Positions 1 to 5,592 of a stretch of 5,592 bases of DNA are shown piece after piece. Made by a program: the position numbers and the translations under genes. The notes under the pieces were generated by a model, which was not told the origin of the DNA, ran no database searches, and saw only the letters and a list, made by a program, of their open reading frames with translations. The stretch comes from Actinomycetota bacterium (GTDB lineage Bacteria; Actinomycetota; Humimicrobiia; Humimicrobiales; Humimicrobiaceae), in assembly GCA_003567835.1 (NCBI GenBank), contig PWYO01000067.1, positions 1 to 5,592 on the forward strand, read 5' to 3'. The stretch's first letter is position 1; every line of letters begins with the position of its first letter.

Positions 1-1
1 A

Positions 2-220
2 CGCAGACTTCAGCTCTCCATTGAGGTTTGTATTGATATTGCCTCTCATATTGCTGCTGGGCAAAAGCTTCCGATAACTTCCTGTTATTGGGGAAACATA
101 AAATTATTGATAAATGACTTGCGCATAAGCTAGCCAAAGCAGTTGGTTTATCACTATTATACGCAAGATCTAGAGGATCTTCGCAAATTTGCGCAGCAGG
201 TAGCTGTAAGATTTCTCTGA
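2..220 (+). pseudogene. hepT: Decayed HepT-type (DUF86) toxin, C-terminal part
   Basis: This is a remnant of a HepT-family protein, the HEPN-domain RNase toxin of HepT/MntA toxin-antitoxin pairs; the start lies left of the window. Frame 2 opens with LQLSIEVCIDIASHIAA (from 8), a typical HepT helix, and runs to an in-frame TAG at 131-133. Frame 1 from 121 then reads AHKLAKAVGL, the segment that normally comes just before the catalytic R-N-x-x-x-H motif. Frame 2 resumes at about 155 with QDLEDLRKFAQQVAVRFL (164-217) and a TGA at 218-220, the usual HepT C-terminus. About 20 residues are missing between AVGL and the C-terminal helix, including the R..H active-site motif, so no active toxin can be made. 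The MntA nucleotidyltransferase partner, if it survives, would be outside the window. The family call is firm from the two matching helices; the exact shift points are approximate. Confidence 0.82.
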
Positions 221-566
221 TGGCCAGTCATTGCTTAGCGCGAAAATGTTTGCCTGCGCGTTCCCTTTATGGGTATGAGGAGAATATTTAAAGGTCATAT
301 ATGGTCTTCTTTTATAGTCAATCCCCTGCATCTGAAGGCGGGCAATAGGTCCCCTTTTTTGGGATGGTTACCCAGGCTTTGGATACTATTCTGGGCTTTT
401 TTATGGTCACATTTGTTATTCTCATGTATAGCCCAGCATCATAGGGCCAAAGCTTGCCTACTAATAAAACTGGATTCATTAGATTGCAAGCTTCTCTGTC
501 ATTGTCCATAACTGGTCCATTCGATGCTTTACTATTGCTGCCCGTTAAGGTATTCTATACAAAAAT
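221..566. other. Gap without a recognisable gene
   Basis: No reading frame here gives a protein I recognise. An 80-codon frame (269-511, +) and a 63-codon frame on the other strand (318-509) overlap each other and have the composition of chance ORFs. A different + frame between about 355 and 415 encodes a hydrophobic stretch (TILGFFMVTFVILMYSP) that resembles one transmembrane helix. It is bounded by stops on both sides and could be a scrap of a membrane protein. The stretch is best read as decayed sequence between the dead hepT and the next ORF. Confidence 0.5.
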
Positions 567-902
567 ATGGAAATAAAAAAAATACATTTTAAATCAGGAC
601 TTTTGGCCAACAAACTAGAGGCAAAAGATCTTTTCTGCCATATATGGGATTGGGAAGAATTGCCTAAAAAGCTGAAAGAGCTGCTTGCCAAAGACAAGCC
701 TTGGGAACTTTCCGGAAGCTATGGTCATCCCTCAGCCGCAGAACCTATACAGTACCATCATATTTCTTTTATAGGCGAACATAAGACTGCAGATCTAGAA
801 TTTTTTAATTTGTCTGTTGTTTATTTTCAAACAAAAGAAACCGAAGAGCTCCAAAGAATATTCCGCTGCCTGGTAAGATTTGATGATATTAAAGGGGCTT
901 GA
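567..902 (+). CDS. Uncharacterised 111-residue protein
   Basis: I do not recognise this gene. The protein is soluble, with no signal peptide or membrane segment. A predicted amphipathic helix (residues 30-42, EELPKKLKELLAK) follows a tryptophan-rich patch (HIWDWE, 25-30). Next comes WELSGSYGHPSAAEP (46-60), which looks like a conserved loop, then alternating hydrophobic segments that suggest beta strands (IQYHHISFI, 61-69; ADLEFFNLSVVYFQ, 75-88), and a C-terminal helix (91-105). The composition is that of a real protein, unlike the surrounding junk frames. ATG at 567 is the only good start: the next in-frame codon that could matter upstream is a TAA at 546-548. There is no convincing ribosome binding site; AAGG at 547-550 is about 16 bases away, so the gene may be leaderless, poorly expressed or cut from its original 5' context. 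It sits between two decayed genes and has no operon partner in the window. Confidence 0.6.
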   Translation: MEIKKIHFKSGLLANKLEAKDLFCHIWDWEELPKKLKELLAKDKPWELSGSYGHPSAAEPIQYHHISFIGEHKTADLEFFNLSVVYFQTKETEELQRIFRCLVRFDDIKGA

Positions 903-1074
903 AGCATACAATCATTCTGGCTATACCCATTCACAAAGGGCAAACCTTGACCATGGTGCATCTGTTAACCTACATGTATACCACCGTATGAATTGAAAGC
1001 GAGTCCACCTTAGACCAAGAGGCCCCCTATGTGAGAGATACAATAATAATATACATGGAGGGCAAGAAAACGGA

Positions 1075-1308
1075 GTGATCGGCTTGTTAGACAAAAAAAG
1101 ATATAAATATCTTACTACAATGAAGGAAAATCACAAAGAAAGATCGCAAGAGGGTAAAGGTATAAGCAGGACAACAGTCAAAAACTACATCCATGCGTAT
1201 GAACAGAAAAAACAGGCGCTTATGCCACCTGGAAAGGTAGACCAGGAGAAGCTTATTCCGGAGATTGTATCACGCTTTAATATGAAAGAACTTTTGGTGT
1301 GTATATAG
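1075..1308 (+). pseudogene. Probable IS21-type transposase remnant (N-terminal HTH)
   Basis: The 77-residue frame contains EGKGISRTTVKNYIHAYEQK (residues 26-45). This matches the recognition helix and following segment found near the N-terminus of IS21-family IstA transposases (…GISRTTVxKYI…YE.K). The residues just before it are shorter than the usual first helix-turn, as if part of the helix-turn-helix had been deleted. LIPEIV (60-65) also fits the linker that follows in that family. The frame then stops, and no DDE catalytic region or IstB ATPase is found downstream, so it is a fragment and not an active element. A GTG start at 1075 has GGAGGG at 1057-1062, about 12 bases upstream, which is rather far. 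The same frame is open upstream back to a TGA near 991. Another HTH protein family is possible because only about 20 residues are diagnostic. Confidence 0.42.
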
Positions 1309-1498
1309 CAAATAAGCGGGAAACGGATGTAGACAGATGCCCAGCAAATCCATTCTGCCACAGGCCTTCTCCAAAAAGAAGAAAGATCGGCTGGAGGCCA
1401 GCGGGATGCATTTCGCTCGGTATTTCGATAGGCGGTATACTGGGGCAGAAGCTTTTCCATTTTTATCCGCATTGTTAGATTTTAAACGTTGTGCAGGA

Positions 1499-1525
1499 GG
1501 GACCTTCCTGGCTGGAAGGTAACCC
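1499..1525. repeat. Hairpin downstream of the transposase remnant
   Basis: ACCTTCC (1502-1508) and GGAAGGT (1514-1520) form a perfect 7-bp stem around a 5-base loop. GGG (1499-1501) and CCC (1523-1525) extend it past an AA bulge. Neither side is followed by a clean T run, so it is a poor intrinsic terminator. It lies about 75 bases beyond the stop of the leftward transporter gene and might still fold at the 3' end of that transcript. The rest of 1309-1598 shows only short overlapping frames on both strands and no gene I recognise. Confidence 0.4.
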
Positions 1526-1598
1526 GGCTCCCTTGCTTTTACTGTGCAGCCTTCTTGAGCCTATGGGCTTGATGGTAGATATCCTGGCTTCTTTACAT

Positions 1599-2750
1599 TC
1601 AAATGGACTTAATATTCTTATATTTTTGCCATAAAAAAATAATGGCAAAGAACAGACCCCCTAAAAACCAGGGGATACCCACACTGCGAAAAGAAGCGAT
1701 CAAAGAGGTTCGATCCGCAATAAACCCAAACAAAATGGGGGAGACTGCTACGGCTATGGTTTCTAAAGCGATACCAAAGCCAAAAAACTTGCCCCTTTGT
1801 TCGTGTTTGATGCCTTCTGCAATCCAGCGATTATGCGGTGGGAAAAAACCGATAAAGCATATGCCCAGGATCATGATCAGCAGGATGCCCAATGATAGCG
1901 GAATGCTCTGGGTGATAAGGAGCATCAAAATTGCGGGTATAAAGGTGCTAACCGTTACCAGTCCAATATGATTAAGCCTATCTGCCAGGTGTCCGAAGAA
2001 CAGTGCCCCTATGAGACCACCAAGAAAAAACACAGCATATACAAGGGTTCCTATGCTGGGCCTTAAGTGCCATATTTCCAAAATGTAAGTGGGTAAAAAT
2101 GCTAAGACTGCGCCAGCGGCAAGACCCCGAATGGTGCGACCCACAAAAAACAAAATTAATATTTGCACCGGGGTAGGGCGTCCTACTGTCTGGGACTGCT
2201 CCCCTTGGTTATGGAGCCTAATTTTGCTTAGAAAAGCATAGGCTAGCAAAAACCCCGGCAATGCGAGTAGTGCAGTGGTCCATCTCCATCCCCAGCTGTT
2301 AATCAATAATGAAATCACAACGGTGGCAAAAATAGTTCCAGCTGCTCCGCCACCTTCAAAAACACCCATGGAAAACCCCGGCTTTTTTGTGCTAAAAGAT
2401 ACCATGGCAGTGGTAAGGGGATGGAAGGTGCTTACCCCGATACCAGTCAAAGCAACCAAAAGAATCAAGGCAGTATAGTTGGATACCAAGGTTACTGTCA
2501 GCAATCCCAAAGAAGCCACCAAAAAGCCCAGAGATAATAAGCGCCTGTAGCCTAGTTTGACACTCAAAGGACCCCAGGCGGTGGAGAATACAGCCACGTT
2601 AGCCATAAATACAGTCATGATTAAGCCGGTTTCGGTGTAGGTTAGATTTAATTCAATGCGAAAAAGCGATATGAGTATCGGCAAGATATAGAAATACATA
2701 TCATTATAGCCGTGTCCAACCGATCCCAGAATTAAATTTTTTTTCGACAT
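1599..2750 (-). CDS. Major facilitator superfamily transporter
   Basis: This is a 383-residue inner-membrane secondary transporter of the MFS fold, of normal length for the family. About 12 hydrophobic helices form two bundles, separated by a hydrophilic loop at residues 176-193 (KIRLHNQGEQSQTVGRP). The helix 2-3 loop carries a degenerate motif A (GPLSVKLGYRR, 60-70). The equivalent loop of the second half is closer to consensus (GHLADRLNHIG, 253-263). The opening GHGYNDMYFYILP (12-24) and TFHPLTTAM (108-116) resemble the FSR/fosmidomycin-resistance-like and related drug or metabolite efflux branch, but the substrate cannot be read from the sequence. The ATG at 2750 is chosen because AAGGGGGA lies 7 bases upstream and the hydrophobic N-terminus starts right after MSKKN. 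The gene stands alone on its strand and is divergent from the broken TetR gene at 3540, which may once have regulated it. No frameshift or missing segment is visible. Confidence 0.92.
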   Translation of the reverse strand: MSKKNLILGSVGHGYNDMYFYILPILISLFRIELNLTYTETGLIMTVFMANVAVFSTAWGPLSVKLGYRRLLSLGFLVASLGLLTVTLVSNYTALILLVALTGIGVSTFHPLTTAMVSFSTKKPGFSMGVFEGGGAAGTIFATVVISLLINSWGWRWTTALLALPGFLLAYAFLSKIRLHNQGEQSQTVGRPTPVQILILFFVGRTIRGLAAGAVLAFLPTYILEIWHLRPSIGTLVYAVFFLGGLIGALFFGHLADRLNHIGLVTVSTFIPAILMLLITQSIPLSLGILLIMILGICFIGFFPPHNRWIAEGIKHEQRGKFFGFGIALETIAVAVSPILFGFIADRTSLIASFRSVGIPWFLGGLFFAIIFLWQKYKNIKSI

Positions 2751-2757
2751 GCTGCCA

Positions 2758-2765
2758 TCCCCCTT
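2758..2765 (-). promoter_or_regulatory. Ribosome binding site of the MFS transporter
   Basis: On the minus strand AAGGGGGA ends 7 bases before the ATG at 2750. This strong Shine-Dalgarno sequence supports that start over later in-frame codons. Confidence 0.8.
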
Positions 2766-3220
2766 AAAGCCAATACTGCATGACCCTTTCCCGGAGCCGG
2801 CGGCTTCTTTTGCCTCCCTGCTTTAAGGTTCAGCGGGGCTGTATCAAACTTGCATGGGTGTTGAGCCAAACCCATCTTAGCTTTTTCGTCAAGTCCTACT
2901 GACCGCATGATTCTTCTTTCCAATATTGCTTTTTTATAAAATAAAACTTCTTTTTTGGTTTTTTACTGCTTGTTGATTCCATGTATTTTCTTAGATGAAA
3001 AACTGGAATTGGTGACGTTTTCAACCCTATGATATGAACATAGCAAGCGCATGCTTTTACTGCCTTGGTGTCTTGGTCTATTGCTGAACTGCCGCCAACG
3101 CTTCCAAACAGTCTTTACCATCTTTGATCAATATTTCCTTTCAGTGCCCAGCAGTCCCCACTGGGCGGTACCGGACATGATGCTGTATGCATACTTCTCC
3201 AAAATCTTTTCCCATTATAG
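2766..3220. other. Long leader/intergenic stretch upstream of the MFS gene
   Basis: I recognise no gene here. A 63-codon minus frame (2732-2923) overlaps the transporter start out of frame and has a Lys/Pro/Ala-rich composition typical of chance coding. A short hairpin (ATGGGT 2854-2859, ACCCAT 2870-2875, 10-base loop) lies in what would be the transporter's untranslated leader. Around 2930-2965 the + strand is rich in A and T runs. I could not match the leader to a known riboswitch or T-box, and no clear -35/-10 pair stands out on the minus strand. Confidence 0.45.
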
Positions 3221-3306
3221 CAGTTCAGGTCAAGTTTGGTATCTGTTGTCTCAGATTCCTGCAGACAGCAGGCAGTCACCCAAACTTGACCCTTTTTCAT
3301 AAACTG
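3221..3306. repeat. Large imperfect palindrome with perfect 12-bp arms
   Basis: GGTCAAGTTTGG (3228-3239) and CCAAACTTGACC (3280-3291) are perfect inverted copies. Inside them CTGTTGTCT (3243-3251) faces AGACAGCAG (3263-3271), which pairs with one wobble. Outside them CAGTT (3221-3225) faces AACTG (3302-3306). The whole forms an interrupted stem of about 86 bases with a small central loop. No coding frame explains it. It could be a miniature inverted-repeat element, the fused ends of a lost insertion sequence, or an RNA hairpin in the transporter leader. A short T run (3293-3297) follows the right 12-bp arm on the + strand, so a weak + strand terminator role is also possible. No target-site duplication is visible at the flanks. 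Confidence 0.7.
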
Positions 3307-3539
3307 AGCAAATTGTTTTGCGAAATGCAAAATATTGGGTATGGTCCAGTCGCCCAATTTCTAGTATTCCAGTACAAGTATGTGATTGAACCGAAACAAT
3401 TTTAAGATAAACAGAAGGATTAAAAGTCCTGCCAGAAGATCAATTGGATTTATAAATGGAAGGGAAGTGTGTCTTACCCTTGGCTGTGTTTGAAATAAAT
3501 AACATACTTTTGCACAAGTGCAGTTGAAAATATAAATGG

Positions 3540-4108
3540 TTTTTTCAACATGCAGAAGAACGGTTGACAGGACCCGGCTATCAAGCAGTCCCTATGAGAT
3601 GGTCCAAGGGCCAGGTGTCCGCAATGCCGCCATATTCAAGTATTGTGATGCAAAGGAAAAATTGTTTTTGCACACCATAACCAATATTATCAAAAATCAC
3701 TTGGGCTGCCCCGAACAGGCATTAGAACATATTGAAGAAGCTGTAGGAAAGCTAGAATTTTTATGTGATTGCAGCCTGAAAGCGCCTAAAAAAATATTCG
3801 GCATCTTTTTTGCATCATGATCCAAATTCACTGTATCTGGGAAAAACATTGCCTATAGGAAAAAAGAGATTGCTTGATGCAAAAGGATAGGCAGAGAGGA
3901 AATGGCATCCAATGAAATCAGGGACCTTCCCATGCAGTATACAATTCAGGGACTTTCAGCATTAGGGGATACCATAACCGGTGTATTTCTGCCTGATGAG
4001 AAAGAGCAGGCCATGTATTCTAACTGCCGCTTTGCGCCAACTGCGGGTCTATGTATGATGGACGCTGCAACCTGCAGAAGCGATGAAAGTAGAAGGAAAG
4101 GATTGTAA
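3540..4108 (+). pseudogene. Frameshifted TetR-family transcriptional regulator
   Basis: This is a TetR-type one-component repressor gene broken by several frameshifts; its full span of about 190 codons equals a normal TetR protein. Frame 3 (about 3552-3605) reads AEERLTGPGYQAVPM, matching the first DNA-binding helices (A.EL…GY.A.SM). Frame 2 from about 3611 continues with GVRNAAIFKYCDAKEKLF, the recognition helix plus the IFxYFxxKExLF signature, and goes on into the ligand-binding domain to a TGA at 3818-3820. Frame 3 then gives HDPNSLYLGKTLP up to TAG 3888-3890. Frame 2 resumes and from 3905 reads SNEIRDLPMQYTIQGLSAL, typical of the C-terminal TetR helices, ending at TAA or the nearby stop at 4106-4108. 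The helix before the recognition helix is garbled, so DNA binding is lost. It is divergent from the MFS gene at 2750 and is followed by an intact terminator at 4251-4297. The first codon is uncertain. Confidence 0.78.
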
Positions 4109-4439
4109 TAATTCTTCCTGGAAGATACGAAAACTGATGGTTTTTGAAATCCAAAGTACCCCTGGGGAAATAGAACCATAAGGGGTTGCTTGTAAAAGAA
4201 GGCTTTCGGATAATAAAAATAGGGAGAAAGTACCGAGTAGTGGATTTTGAGAGGCATCGAATGGTTTTTACCATTCGATGATGCCTCCTATTTTTTTCAT
4301 ACCCTATAGCAAGATTGCCCATCAACTGCATTTTTAAACAAATAGCATAAAGATGAAGCAGCTGGTGCTTTGCCGGCAGTATATTCCAGGATAATAGCCT
4401 TGATATTAAAAGGTTGGTTTTTGCGCAATCAACAGTAAG
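4109..4439. other. Convergent gap between TetR remnant and GH65 gene
   Basis: No gene is supported here. Two 103-codon minus frames (3946-4257 and 4020-4331) overlap each other and the TetR remnant, and look like chance ORFs. The only clear signal is the + strand terminator at 4251-4297. Immediately after the phosphorylase stop, the minus strand shows no hairpin with a T run, so its own terminator is not evident. No beta-phosphoglucomutase gene, the common partner of GH65 enzymes, follows on the minus strand. Confidence 0.5.
4251..4297 (+). terminator. Intrinsic terminator downstream of the TetR remnant
   Basis: CATCGAATGGT (4255-4265) and ACCATTCGATG (4270-4280) form a perfect 11-bp stem around a TTTT loop. 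GAGG (4251-4254) and CCTC (4284-4287) extend it past a 3-base ATG bulge. Seven Ts (4291-4297) follow on the + strand. The minus strand lacks a T run on the other side, so it ends rightward transcripts, that is, those of the TetR gene about 140 bases upstream. Confidence 0.88.
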
Positions 4440-5592
4440 CTATAATGAAAAAGTATACAGCTTTTCGGGGACCAATTGATACGTGCTGTGTTTAATTTGA
4501 ACTGGTATGCCTGAAGGCGTTTCTTCGGTCTTGCTTTTTGGCTTTGCTTCAATCTTTAAGCATTTGGAATCAATGGCTATTTTAAAGCGAACATTCTTAT
4601 GGCAAATCTGGAACCTGACTGCCTTCCAGCTTTCAGGCAAATCCGGATTCAAACCTATTTTATCATGCAATATTTCCAGCCCAGCAAAAACCCTTAGGAA
4701 TACATCAATTGTTCCTGCCATGACCCCGGTGTGGATACCCTCACAGGTGGTGCCGCCCTGCGTATCATAAATATCGCTTTCCATGGCTTCCTTAAAAAGT
4801 TTTAAGGTGTTGCTTTTATGCTTGAAAATCGAGCAAACATAAGAGTGGACCACCAAACTCAGCGTTGACCCGTGGGATGTCCGGGGATAATAGTAATCAA
4901 AATTTTTCTCAAATATGCTTGGATCAAATTGATATCCCAATTTTTCAAAAATGTGTTCCAAAGTTTCTTCGCGCAGCATATAAAAAAGCATTAATACATC
5001 TGCCTGCTTGGAAACTTTATAGTAGTCTGGGGATTTCTTTTCAGCTTTGAGTATGCGGTCAATACGGTGGATATTATTATTCTTTTCTTTATAATAATCC
5101 CAGTCAAGCTCTTCTAGATCCATATATCCTTCAAATTGGCTGATTATGCCGTTTTCATTTATAATGATGGTCATTTTTTTGGTAATATCATGCCAGCGTT
5201 CCAATTCCTGCTTATTTATGCTTGCCTTGTTTAGAAGTACTTTTCTTTTTTTTGGGGACAGCAAGTGGTCCAATATAAACAATGCCTTTTCGATTACCCA
5301 TACAGCCATAACATTGGTGTATGCATTATTCTTCAAACCGCCTTCTTTGGAATCCGGATATTGTTCATGGAATTCATCAGGGCCCATAACGCCCGAAATA
5401 TCATAACGCCCGGTTTTTGTATTATATTCAGCAATACTGGACCAGAAATGAGCAATTTCTATGATCATCTCAGCACCATAATCTTGTAAAAACTGGTCAT
5501 CTGCTGAAGCGTAATAATATTTCCACACATTATAAGCTATGGCTGCTGAAACATGGCGCTGGTTTGCGCTGTAGTCCGGTCCCCAGTTGCCT
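4440..5592 (-). CDS. GH65 glycoside phosphorylase, C-terminal half (cut by window edge)
   Basis: This is a family 65 inverting alpha-glucoside phosphorylase, which splits an alpha-linked glucosyl disaccharide with phosphate into beta-glucose 1-phosphate and the acceptor, usually in the cytoplasm. The first visible codon is at 5591; the true start lies beyond the right edge, and the GTG at 5528 is an internal valine. About 383 residues are visible, roughly half of a usual 750-800. In order: WGPDYSANQRHV (visible residues 3-14) of the (alpha/alpha)6 barrel; GPDEFHE (70-76), the motif carrying the general-acid glutamate; QFEGYMDLEELDW (152-164); SKQADVLMLFY (194-204); TSHGSTLS (238-245), which contacts phosphate; GGTTCEGIHTGVMAGT (279-294); then a C-terminal beta-sandwich ending in TAG 4440-4442. 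All key motifs are intact. The substrate (maltose, trehalose, kojibiose, nigerose or glucosylglycerol) cannot be decided from this half. The gene converges on the broken TetR gene. Confidence 0.93.
   Translation of the reverse strand, partial: GNWGPDYSANQRHVSAAIAYNVWKYYYASADDQFLQDYGAEMIIEIAHFWSSIAEYNTKTGRYDISGVMGPDEFHEQYPDSKEGGLKNNAYTNVMAVWVIEKALFILDHLLSPKKRKVLLNKASINKQELERWHDITKKMTIIINENGIISQFEGYMDLEELDWDYYKEKNNNIHRIDRILKAEKKSPDYYKVSKQADVLMLFYMLREETLEHIFEKLGYQFDPSIFEKNFDYYYPRTSHGSTLSLVVHSYVCSIFKHKSNTLKLFKEAMESDIYDTQGGTTCEGIHTGVMAGTIDVFLRVFAGLEILHDKIGLNPDLPESWKAVRFQICHKNVRFKIAIDSKCLKIEAKPKSKTEETPSGIPVQIKHSTYQLVPEKLYTFSL

Noticed and set aside
355..415. Hydrophobic stretch TILGFFMVTFVILMYSP, vaguely like a helix of a type I secretion ABC transporter
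   Set aside because: It is one helix-sized segment bounded by stops, with no flanking ABC motifs; low-complexity hydrophobic matches are unreliable.
269..511. 80-codon + frame and the overlapping 63-codon minus frame at 318-509
   Set aside because: They overlap on opposite strands, have no ribosome binding site and a Trp/Leu/Cys-rich or random composition, and match no family I know.
1185..1522. 95-codon minus frame (1185-1472) and 61-codon + frame (1337-1522)
   Set aside because: They overlap each other, and the minus one overlaps the transposase remnant; no motif or ribosome binding site supports either.
2732..2923. 63-codon minus frame overlapping the MFS start, considered as a leader peptide or translationally coupled small gene
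   Set aside because: It runs out of frame past the transporter start, has chance-like composition and no ribosome binding site of its own that I can see.
3115..3405. Overlapping 80-codon minus and 72/83-codon + frames across the palindrome
   Set aside because: They arise from the inverted repeat itself, lie on both strands and show no protein family features.
3361..3597. Open minus frame with a membrane-like segment (IDLLAGLLILLFILKLF)
   Set aside because: It has no start codon and overlaps the TetR remnant; it could be a scrap of a membrane gene, but one hydrophobic helix is not enough.
4300..4415. Minus frame after the phosphorylase beginning IKAII, considered as a decayed beta-phosphoglucomutase start
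   Set aside because: Only five residues agree; the DLDG catalytic motif is absent and the frame ends within about 35 codons.
1..5592. CRISPR array, tRNA, rRNA or replication origin
   Set aside because: No regularly spaced direct repeats, cloverleaf-like segments, rRNA signatures or DnaA-box clusters were seen on reading both strands.

Overview
The window looks like chromosomal DNA from a bacterium, plausibly an anaerobic low-to-mid-GC Firmicute such as a clostridial or Peptococcaceae-type organism. The signs are a moderate GC content, AGGAGG-like ribosome binding sites, a family 65 disaccharide phosphorylase of the 'WGPDYSANQRHV' type, and HepT and IS21 remnants. No marker gene fixes the taxon, so this assignment is an inference.

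Layout, left to right. Positions 2-220 (+) hold the decayed C-terminal half of a HepT-type toxin. 221-566 has no recognisable gene. 567-902 (+) is an apparently intact 111-residue protein I do not recognise. 1075-1308 (+) is a short remnant that looks like the helix-turn-helix end of an IS21-type transposase. 1309-1598 has no recognisable gene and contains one hairpin. 1599-2750 (-) is an intact 12-helix major facilitator transporter with a good ribosome binding site. 2766-3539 is a long gap with a large imperfect palindrome at 3221-3306. 3540-4108 (+) is a TetR-family regulator broken by several frameshifts. 4251-4297 is a strong terminator for the + strand. 4440 to the right edge (-) is the C-terminal half of a GH65 glycoside phosphorylase whose start lies outside the window.

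The striking theme is decay. Only the transporter, the phosphorylase fragment and perhaps the 111-residue ORF look intact. Between them lie at least two convincing pseudogenes (hepT, tetR) and one probable transposase scrap. The broken TetR gene and the transporter are divergent, an arrangement often seen for a repressor and the efflux pump it controls, so the transporter may have lost its regulator. I found no convincing new multi-gene system. The best leads are the palindrome, the orphan 111-residue protein, and the dead toxin and dead repressor.
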